A DNA stretch of 64,000 bases from JADLGL01 sp963823045 (GTDB lineage: Bacteria; Pseudomonadota; Alphaproteobacteria; Rhizobiales; Kaistiaceae): the NCBI GenBank assembly GCA_963823045.1, contig CAWGKA010000012.1, positions 434,001 through 498,000 of the forward strand, read 5' to 3'. Below, one piece after another: positions 57,771-64,000 of this stretch (position 1 is the first letter of the stretch; each line of letters begins with the position of its first letter). The position numbers and the translations under genes are program-made. The notes under the pieces are model-generated. The model did not search any database. It worked only from the letters and a program-made list of their open reading frames with translations, and was not told the origin of the DNA.

Positions 57771-58598
57771 GTGGCGTTCAGGCTTGGCAAGAAGGAGCCG
57801 ATCGGACATGGGCTGCGCCGGGTTCTGGCTGCCGACCTGGAAGATGCCGAAGCGATGCTTTCCGCTGGCGAGCAGCCGGTCGCCACGAGAATTCACAAGG
57901 TCAGGCGACGGCTGAAGCGTGACCGCTCGCTGCTGCGCGTGTTCGAGCCGGCTGGTCCCGAGATGACAAGACAATTGCTCGTCCTTCTGCGGGACGCCGG
58001 TCGTGCGCTCGCCGGTCTTCGGGAGAGCCATGCCTTGGCAACGGCGGCTGCGAACCTCTCCAAACAAATGGACAAGCAGGAAGTGGCGATCCTTCGCGCC
58101 GCGGCGGCACCGGAAGAGGCGCGGGCAGGCGGCGATGATGCCGAAACGCTGGCCGCTGCATCGCGACTGATCGGCGAGGCGCGCGGACTCGTTTGCCTGT
58201 TGCCGTCACGCGGTGGCAAGCGGCTCTACAGCCGCGCGCTTGACGAGGCGAGCGGGCTTGCTCGCAACGCTCATAAGACAGCGGTCCGGACGCGCGCGAC
58301 AGAGGACCTGCACGAGTGGCGCAAACGGCTCAAGGATTTGGTGCACCTGTCAGAGTTTGGTGGCGGACGGCTACGTCACGCGAAGCGCACGCTCGCCGAT
58401 GGCAAGCGCGCCGAGCAATTGCTGGGCGACGACCACGACCTCGCCTTGCTGCGCAGCCGCGTCGTCAAGCAGGGGAGGACCGCCACCGCCCGTTTCGTCA
58501 GCAATGTCGAGATCGGCGGACGTCGTGCGAAACTACAGCGGAGGGCCTTCAGACTCGGCCGCAGGATCAATCACAGGCGTGCGCCGCTACTGCGCTGA
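57771..58598 (+). CDS. CHAD domain-containing protein
   Basis: CHAD domains are all-helical, basic, histidine-containing bundles that bind inorganic polyphosphate. The protein (~275 residues) starts VAFRLGKKEPIGHGLRRVLA at a GTG behind GGGGGAGG. It has two helical repeats: ATRIHKVRRRLKRDRSLLRV and ATEDLHEWRKRLKDLVHLSE, each with the conserved H-x-x-R-[KR] motif. There is no CYTH domain. An upstream in-frame TTG (57735) lacks a good ribosome-binding site. Confidence 0.9.
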   Translation: MAFRLGKKEPIGHGLRRVLAADLEDAEAMLSAGEQPVATRIHKVRRRLKRDRSLLRVFEPAGPEMTRQLLVLLRDAGRALAGLRESHALATAAANLSKQMDKQEVAILRAAAAPEEARAGGDDAETLAAASRLIGEARGLVCLLPSRGGKRLYSRALDEASGLARNAHKTAVRTRATEDLHEWRKRLKDLVHLSEFGGGRLRHAKRTLADGKRAEQLLGDDHDLALLRSRVVKQGRTATARFVSNVEIGGRRAKLQRRAFRLGRRINHRRAPLLR

Positions 58599-58620
58599 CC
58601 GACGGCGCTCGCGCGCCGGC

Positions 58621-58984
58621 TCACCAACGGCGCGCTGCGCCCCCGGGCTCCGCCTCGTTCGCTTCCTCTTCGCGGTGGTACTCGGCGGCCACCTGCCGTT
58701 CGGTAAGCAGGTCGTCGGACGGGTCGGGCGAAATCGAAACCTGGGTGACGCGTGAGGAAACGACGCGCGATTCGCGCCGCGTCGCCCGTTGCCGGCCACG
58801 CCGCCCACGGCTCGCGCAAATAGGCCAAGACGGCGTCGCGCCTGCGCCGTCGCGCCATGCGCCGATGAAATCTCTGCCGGGCTGCCTCGACTTCCGGATT
58901 CGACTGATACGCGAACAAGTCGGCCTGGTTCAGGCCGTGCAACGTCCGGGCGAGATCGGCAATGGTGCGATGGCGTGTTTCCAT
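58621..58984 (-). CDS. Hypothetical protein downstream of the Xre regulator, frameshifted
   Basis: The ATG at 58984 gives METRHRTIADLARTLHGLNQ and ADLFAYQSNPEVEAARQRFH, a helical, Arg-rich protein. After one inserted base (between ~58720 and 58800) the frame gives SPDPSDDLLTERQVAAEYHR and stops at 58621. The span is 364 bases (3n+1), the same signature as other damaged genes here. Two GTGGA-N5-TCCAC palindromes sit immediately upstream, so it is a likely target of the adjacent Xre protein. No family was recognised; LLTERQVAAEY resembles the start of excisionase-type helices. Confidence 0.5.
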
Positions 58985-58993
58985 CGCGCAAAT

Positions 58994-59008
58994 GTGGATT
59001 TGGTCCAC
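58994..59008. promoter_or_regulatory. Operator-like palindrome GTGGA-N5-TCCAC (site 1)
   Basis: GTGGATTTGGTCCAC lies 10 bases upstream of the ATG at 58984. It shares its 5-bp arms with site 2, 34 bases away, so probably both bind one dimeric regulator, most simply the adjacent Xre protein. Confidence 0.5.
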
Positions 59009-59027
59009 TTGAGCCGCAAGCAAAATG

Positions 59028-59042
59028 GTGGAGCAGCTCCAC
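59028..59042. promoter_or_regulatory. Operator-like palindrome GTGGA-N5-TCCAC (site 2)
   Basis: GTGGAGCAGCTCCAC has the same arms and spacer length as site 1, centre to centre 34 bp (about three helical turns). It lies in the 66-base gap between the xre stop and the next ATG. Confidence 0.5.
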
Positions 59043-59050
59043 AGGTTTCG

Positions 59051-59386
59051 CTAACTGCCTGTCTTGAGGAGAGTCTCGATCACGGCATGGATCTGCCGCT
59101 GCTGGTCTTCAGGCGCCTTTTTCAGCGTCTCATATATCGACCAGGGGGCGTCGGGTATGGTCGGATCGCGAATGAGAAGATCGGCCACGGTGCAGCCATA
59201 GGCTTCGGCCGCTGCCTCCAAAAGGCCCTGGGAATAGGGGCTTCTCATGTTCTCGATCTTGGAAAGCTGGGTGCGCGAGATGTCGAGGCGAAGAGCAGCC
59301 TGTTCCTGAGACAGGCCGCGATGCTGCCGCCACTGCTGAAGGAAGTGGCGACGAAGCTCGCGACGAGGGTGCTTGACCGACGGCAT
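59051..59386 (-). CDS. Xre-family helix-turn-helix transcriptional regulator
   Basis: The 111-residue protein reads MPSVKHPRRELRRHFLQQWR, then a clear HTH_3 domain: HRGLSQEQAALRLDISRTQL and SKIENMRSPYSQGLLEAAAE, and a C-terminal part PWSIYETLKKAPEDQQRQIH. It is a typical small phage-type repressor. Palindromes containing CCAC/GTGG half sites lie both downstream (58994-59042) and upstream (59432-59479), consistent with autoregulation and control of the next gene. It may be the master switch of this small cluster. Confidence 0.85.
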   Translation of the reverse strand: MPSVKHPRRELRRHFLQQWRQHRGLSQEQAALRLDISRTQLSKIENMRSPYSQGLLEAAAEAYGCTVADLLIRDPTIPDAPWSIYETLKKAPEDQQRQIHAVIETLLKTGS

Positions 59387-59431
59387 GTTTGAGGTTGTAG
59401 GCCGGTTGTATTAACGGTCTATATCATCTCA

Positions 59432-59479
59432 TCCACATTGTGCTTGACATCCACCGTGGAGCGGATGCACATATGTGGA
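59432..59479. promoter_or_regulatory. Promoter/operator patch upstream of xre
   Basis: The patch contains TCCACATTGTG, TTGACA (59444-59449), the palindrome TCCAC-C-GTGGA (59450-59460) and CACATATGTGGA (59468-59479). The repeated CCAC/GTGG half sites match those near 59000. TTGACA could be a -35 element for a plus-strand transcript. Confidence 0.4.
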
Positions 59480-59611
59480 ATGGAACACATACCGAACAGA
59501 TTGCACAGGGCGAGGGGAGAAAGCCTCTCGAGGAGAGCGGATTGGCGGGGCGATCGGTGGTGTGATCGTGCCGCCGTCGCGGACGGCGGCATGCGTGGAA
59601 GCCTGCCGCGG

Positions 59612-59884
59612 CTACCCGGAGGCGACTCGTCCTGGCTCTTGATCCGCCCGCGGATCGGCGAGGGCGTCGAGCATCGAAGCGTAGGCGGCGCTCGGTACGA
59701 TCAGGCGCGCCACGACAGCACGTTCGACGACTGGAGTGCCTACCAAGGGCCGGTCGACATAGAAGGTCAGGCGGACGAAATCGCCGCAATGGTCGGTATT
59801 GGCAATTCCGGTGGTGAAGGTCTCGAAGATGGGCACGGGCTCGCTAATGAGCGGCACTGGCGTCTTGCTTTCCTTCCTCGGCAT
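59612..59884 (-). CDS. Hypothetical protein (90 aa)
   Basis: The ATG at 59884 gives MPRKESKTPVPLISEPVPIF, then ETFTTGIANTDHCGDFVRLT and FYVDRPLVGTPVVERAVVAR, a short all-beta-looking domain with a C-terminal Asp/Ala helix. Similar small proteins occur in phage-derived and accessory regions of rhizobia (memory only). Function is unknown. Confidence 0.6.
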   Translation of the reverse strand: MPRKESKTPVPLISEPVPIFETFTTGIANTDHCGDFVRLTFYVDRPLVGTPVVERAVVARLIVPSAAYASMLDALADPRADQEPGRVASG

Positions 59885-60216
59885 CACGGTTCTCCGATTC
59901 GAATCAGCCCCGTCACAACCTATAGCCGTGCCGACCACAACCAACCTGACCTTTCGTCCAGGTCTTCGGAACCGCCACCCAGCTTTCTGAAGCGGTCTTC
60001 CAACTACCCTGACGTGCGTCATCGCCTGCGCCGCATCGCTCCGCCGCTCTCCTTCGGCAGACGATGCGCGCCGGCGGCGGCCGGCCAATGCCGGTCGCCG
60101 CAAGTGTTTGCCAAGCCGGCGCCCCCGCCTCCTCCAGCGCCGGCCGGCGGCGACCAGGGATGTGCCTCGCTCCCGGTCGCCGCCCCCCATTCTGCCTTCG
60201 CGCCGAGGCAGGCGTC
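59885..60216. other. GC-rich intergenic stretch
   Basis: About 330 bases without a supportable gene, very GC-rich toward 60060-60200 with several short self-complementary CCGGC segments. It must hold the promoters for the 90-aa gene (minus) and the DnaA-like gene (plus). Confidence 0.4.
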
Positions 60217-60310
60217 ATGAGCACCTCCTTCGGGGTGCGCTCTTCGCTGCGCAGCGAGGCGGCGCGACGGATCGAGGCGGCGGGGCTCGCCTTCGCGAAG
60301 CGGCACCGGG

Positions 60311-60688
60311 ATGAAGACCGGCGACGACAAGGCGAACGCGCCGCGTATGCGCGACAGTGCCGAGGCGTTGGCCACGCAGGTCAAGCGGCCGCCGCAGGGC
60401 CAGTGCCACCGCATCGTCGACGAGGTCGCGATGAAACATCATGTCCGCGCCGCCGACATCCTGTCCGACAGCAGGGCGCATGCGCTCATCCCGCCTCGCC
60501 ATGAAGCGATGTATCGCTGCGTCGCCGAGACCAGCCTGTCGCTTCCCGCCATCGCCCGCATCTTTCATCGCGATCACACGTCGATCGGCCACGGCGTGAT
60601 GCGCCATCACATCCGCACCGGCGCTCCGCTGCCGCGCGGGATGGATTGGAAGGCCGGGACGGCGGAAACGGCACGGCTAGGCAATTAG
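60311..60688 (+). CDS. DnaA domain IV-like DNA-binding protein
   Basis: The 125-residue protein has VKRPPQGQCHRIVDEVAMKH, then AADILSDSRAHALIPPRHEA and MYRCVAETSLSLPAIARIFH with RDHTSIGHGV, matching the DnaA box-binding helix-turn-helix and its signature (DHTTVxxA). No AAA+ ATPase is present. In Alphaproteobacteria such stand-alone modules occur as phage-type regulators and in the gene-transfer-agent activators GafA/GafY. An ATG at 60217 in another frame (MSTSFGVRSSLRSEAARRIE) may be the true N-terminus if one frameshift exists between them. Confidence 0.75.
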   Translation: MKTGDDKANAPRMRDSAEALATQVKRPPQGQCHRIVDEVAMKHHVRAADILSDSRAHALIPPRHEAMYRCVAETSLSLPAIARIFHRDHTSIGHGVMRHHIRTGAPLPRGMDWKAGTAETARLGN

Positions 60689-60746
60689 CCGGTTGAGGAT
60701 GTGATTCGGAAGTCTGCTCCAGGGCACTGGAGCGAAAGGGGATTTT

Positions 60747-61352
60747 GTGAGCAAGCGACGCGGGCGAAAGCGCAAGTCGGGGGTAACCCGCTTGCCGAGT
60801 GGACGGATCAAGCAAGGCGGCAAGAGAGAAAGGGCAGAGGACATGCAGCGAGTAGCAAAGGAAGCGCGCGAGCGCGTATTCGGTTTGTCGAAACGGGATG
60901 CGGCGGCGATGCCGGAGACGTCGGTGCTCGGCCGTCTCGTCGCCACGGGCGAGATCTCGCGACGGCAATATGAGGCGGCGGCGCGCTATGCGGAGATCGT
61001 TCGCCAGCATGACATTCTCCTCGGTGCCAAGGGGCTACCGCGCGGCGGCGATCTCGAGCGTCAGGGTGGTCATGACAGCGAGGACGGGTCCAGCGCCGCT
61101 TACCGCGCCCGCTACCGTCACGCCATGGCACGCTACGATCTGTGCCGGGCGGCTCTTCGCGAGGCAACGCGCGAGGATCGCATGGCGTCATCGGTGGTCG
61201 ATGCTGTGGCGGTCAATGACTGGTCGCTGCCGGACATGACGCCGTCGCTGCGCATCGGCCTCAACCATCTCGCCCGCGCACTCGATATCCCTGCCGGCGG
61301 CGGCACCTTCGGCGTCGCTACGGGCGCGGAGACCGCGAGCGATACGCCCTAG
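60747..61352 (+). CDS. Hypothetical protein (201 aa) paired with the DnaA-like gene
   Basis: A GTG start gives VSKRRGRKRKSGVTRLPSGR and a basic N-terminus, then RVAKEARERVFGLSKRDAAA and SVLGRLVATGEISRRQYEAA, and a C-terminal helical region DMTPSLRIGLNHLARALDIP. The pattern [basic tail]-RVFG-GRL-ISRxQYxAAxRY is recurrent in rhizobial phage-like loci. It lies 58 bases after the DnaA-like gene on the same strand and ends overlapping a convergent gene. In the GafY-GafZ arrangement the second protein is an antiterminator; assigning that here is speculative. Confidence 0.6.
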   Translation: MSKRRGRKRKSGVTRLPSGRIKQGGKRERAEDMQRVAKEARERVFGLSKRDAAAMPETSVLGRLVATGEISRRQYEAAARYAEIVRQHDILLGAKGLPRGGDLERQGGHDSEDGSSAAYRARYRHAMARYDLCRAALREATREDRMASSVVDAVAVNDWSLPDMTPSLRIGLNHLARALDIPAGGGTFGVATGAETASDTP

Positions 61353-62277
61353 GGCGTCGTCTCGGCGGCCTCGATCAGCGCCATGGCGTCGGCATGGTTG
61401 GCGGCGTCGCGCTCGGCGGCGAGGTTCTCGTCCTCGCTCCAGGTTGCGTCGATGGCGGCAACCAGCTGCTCGTAATTGTCCGCGACGGCAGGGTCGTCGA
61501 AGGTGAGCGTCCGCGTCGTGGTGTCGAAGGAGAACGCGCCGGCATTGGCCTGCAGCAGGGCCGCGATCTCGGCGGCGCTGGCAAGGCGCTGACCGGCGAG
61601 GTCGAGGCGGGTGCTGTAATAGGCGCGATCGGCCTCGACATGGCGAACAGCAAGATCGACGAGGCTCAGCCTTTCGCTGTCGGGCAGGGGCGTCTCGATC
61701 TTGGTGATGGCATCGATCTCGTCATCGAGCGCGGTGTGCATCGAGCCGCGGGTCTGTTCGACGGCGTCGCTCAGAAGGGCGATGCGGTCGACGGCGGCGG
61801 CGAGATTGGCGTCGTCGAGCGCATCCGGTCCGATCAGGGCAGAGAAAGCGGTCGGCGTCCCAAAGCGATTCGATGTCGAAATCGATTCCGTTGTTCGTGT
61901 TCGTCCCGGAGTTCGATCACGGCCTGGACGAGGCGGCCGGTGTTGGTCTCCGTGTTGGCCAAGACCGACATCACATTCTCTTCGCCGGCATCGGCGATCT
62001 CAGCGTCGAGCTTGTGAGCGTCCGCGACGGCCGAAACCTGGCTCCAGGAGGCGATCACGGTTCCGATCGCGGCGAGAACAAGGATGAGAGCGAACCCGCC
62101 CGGTTTGCGGTTGGTCAGCGACGCGATGAGGACGGCCGCGAGGACCAGCATGCCAAGGATGGCAATGGCCCTGAAGGCGAGCGACATGAAGCCGGCCCAG
62201 GACGGATAGGCATAGATCGTGAGGGCAAGGACGACGGCGGCGAACAGTGCCAGCGCGATGCGTGTGGTCAGGCGCAA
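61349..62277 (-). CDS. Multi-pass membrane protein with long periplasmic or cytoplasmic tail, two frameshifts
   Basis: The first part reads MRLTTRIALALFAAVVLALT, MSLAFRAIAILGMLVLAAVL and FALILVLAAIGTVIASWSQV, three membrane helices. After a break near 61900 it gives NNGIDFDIESLWDADRF. After a second break near 61850 it gives LIGPDALDDANLAAAVDRIA and the helical tail MHTALDDEIDAITKIETPLP, SFDTTTRTLTFDDPAVADNY. No family was recognised. Total ~308 residues. The stop overlaps that of the 201-aa gene. Confidence 0.6.
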
Positions 62278-62324
62278 GTGCGTTTCCCCTTTTGCGCGTC
62301 AGAAAGCGTGCGGCCGGGGTTTTG

Positions 62325-62633
62325 TCAAAGGTTCTCGGCGGTTCCCTGCCGACGATTGTTGGCAGGCTCGCTTTCGCCGGGGCGCATGCGCCACAAATCG
62401 AGTAGGAGGAAGACGGCCTGGCCGACGGCAAAGATGACCGCCATCCCTGCGGTTTCCGGCCCCGACAGAGCGATCGCCGTCGCGGCGACGATGATCACAT
62501 AGGCCGAGCCATGAGCGACCAAGAGCCGCGTCCAGCGGCCAAGGCGCCGGCCGAACATCCACAGCCCGAAGCGGATCAGGGGCGTCAGGAAGAACCAGGC
62601 GATGAACAGCACCGCGGCAGCAGGAAAGACCAT
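62325..62633 (-). CDS. Small membrane protein (102 aa)
   Basis: MVFPAAAVLFIAWFFLTPLI, then LLVAHGSAYVIIVAATAIAL and AGMAVIFAVGQAVFLLLDLW are three predicted membrane helices, with a polar C-terminus RMRPGESEPANNRRQGTAEN. No family was recognised. It precedes the three-helix protein on the same strand, 47 bases away. Confidence 0.6.
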   Translation of the reverse strand: MVFPAAAVLFIAWFFLTPLIRFGLWMFGRRLGRWTRLLVAHGSAYVIIVAATAIALSGPETAGMAVIFAVGQAVFLLLDLWRMRPGESEPANNRRQGTAENL

Positions 62634-63082
62634 GTCTTCCTCCGTTTCGCTTCATGTGGCTTCCGTTATGCCAGATTGCGACCTCGGCGTCTCAGCGGTG
62701 GCGAACCTGCTTGATGATCTTGCCCCACAGCTTGATGGGAGCGGGCGCGCAACGGCGGTTGACCGAATGGGGCGTCGGGAGGATCGTCGAAATAGATGCT
62801 GGGCCATTGTGGTCGTGGCCGCCCGGCAAAGACGCCGGAACGGGTGACCCGCACCGACGTCTCAACCAGATGTGCCGGCCATTTCTTTTTGTGACCTTCG
62901 GCAGCGTGCAATCCGCAGGGGGGTGCCCGGAGTTCCCGCCGGCTGAGCTTTGGCGTTCTTCCGCGCCCGCAGATAACGGCCTTGTTATCTGATGTCGTTG
63001 GGCTGTCGATGCACGGTCGGCAGTCGGATCGACCGATTTCCACATGTTTGGCCGTGCTACGTGGTTCCAGCAATCCGGCTTG
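62634..63082. other. Region without a clear gene between a small membrane protein and an ABC gene
   Basis: About 450 bases. Open frames exist on both strands but none shows a start with a ribosome-binding site or recognisable features. It contains a perfect inverted repeat at 62970-62991 (see separate entry). Confidence 0.45.
62970..62991. promoter_or_regulatory. Perfect inverted repeat CAGATAAC-N6-GTTATCTG
   Basis: Eight-base arms with a 6-base spacer (GGCCTT), AT-richer than the surroundings, in an otherwise gene-free stretch. It has the size of a dimeric repressor operator; without a T run it is unlikely to be a terminator. Confidence 0.4.
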
Positions 63083-63829
<747 letters not shown>

Positions 63830-63837
<8 letters not shown>

Positions 63838-64000
63838 GGCGATAAGCTCCTCTGGCGCGCACCCACAGGAAGATGAGCAGCGCGACGAAACCGATCAGGA
63901 CGGTGCGGCCATATTCAAGCGATTCATAGTCGGTGAGGCCGAGCGCGGCGAAGAAGGCCAGCACGGCCAATCGGCGCGAATGGGCGAAGAAGGCGGCAAA
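63830..64000 (-). CDS. C-terminal end of a membrane protein, probably the ABC permease (truncated by window edge)
   Basis: The open frame reads FAAFFAHSRRLAVLAFFAAL, then ESLEYGRTVLIGFVALLIFL and WVRARGAYRHG before a TGA overlapping the ABC ATPase start. Two membrane helices and a basic end fit the tail of the partner permease. The rest lies beyond the window. Confidence 0.6.

Noticed and set aside
59438..60220. 260-codon plus-strand open frame overlapping the 90-aa gene, starting near MHICGMEHIPNRL
   Set aside because: The beginning resembles an Xre N-terminus, but the remainder is Arg/Pro-rich shadow sequence of the opposite gene; no helix-turn-helix follows.

Overview
This GC-rich window comes from the chromosome of an alphaproteobacterium, most likely of the order Hyphomicrobiales (Rhizobiales). 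The evidence is gene content and order: TrcR/DUF1013, RcdA/DUF1465, DUF1192, DUF4164 and YdcH/DUF465 proteins, a cysteine-free L31, a gap-pgk-fbaB cluster, a complete tolQRAB-pal-cpoB-tilS-ftsH-glmM series, an alphaproteobacterial 6S RNA between zapA and the 5-formyl-THF cyclo-ligase gene, and CtrA-type boxes (TTAA-N7-TTAA). Almost everything is housekeeping core genome. No CRISPR array, insertion sequence, integrase or rRNA was seen.

Layout. 0-5 kb: the end of pntB, a membrane-inserted alpha/beta hydrolase, a TPR lipoprotein, rpsU, purKE and tam. 5.7-9.6 kb: small coiled-coil proteins, trcR, a quinone oxidoreductase, rcdA and rpmE. 9.7-17.9 kb (minus strand): a MotA/MotB-like motor pair, an inositol-phosphatase gene, a Sel1-repeat protein, a thiE-like gene and fbaB-pgk-gap. 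18.3-22.6 kb: DUF4164, zapA, tpm, 6S RNA, the cyclo-ligase, a YmdB-type phosphoesterase, two glycine-zipper peptides and yebC. 22.7-28.9 kb: a Pr6Pr membrane protein, ruvC-ruvA, two damaged membrane ORFs, ruvB, an M23 peptidase, a HAD phosphatase and ybgC. 29.1-40 kb: tol-pal, tilS, ftsH, glmM and a GyrI-like protein. 40-43 kb: two outer-membrane beta-barrel genes, one a double barrel. 43-49 kb: serC-serA, a DUF4139 protein and purA. 49-58.6 kb: a polyproline membrane protein, a GNAT enzyme, rpoH, three small lipoproteins, rluD, tRNA-Glu, a deacetylase-fold protein, an SDF symporter and a CHAD protein. 58.6-62.6 kb: a small accessory-looking cluster with an Xre regulator and its palindromes, a DnaA domain IV-like protein and unrecognised ORFs. 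62.6-64 kb: part of an ABC transporter.

About 25 genes carry single-base frameshifts even though both halves are well conserved. In nearly all, the length between the natural start and stop is 3n+1 per break, meaning one inserted base. They include genes normally essential (ftsH, glmM, serA, rpoH, gap, pgk, tilS). I read these as insertion-type consensus errors in the assembly, not pseudogenes, and give each as one feature spanning its natural start to natural stop.

The best leads are: (1) the Xre / DnaA-domain / 201-residue-protein cluster with paired GTGGA-N5-TCCAC operators, which may resemble a gene-transfer-agent regulatory module; (2) a CtrA box followed by an ORF-less stretch and a strong terminator ahead of rcdA, a candidate cell-cycle-controlled small RNA; (3) three tandem lipoproteins between rpoH and rluD, two with MliC-like features; (4) a ZorAB-like MotA/MotB pair in the core genome; (5) a two-barrel outer-membrane protein.
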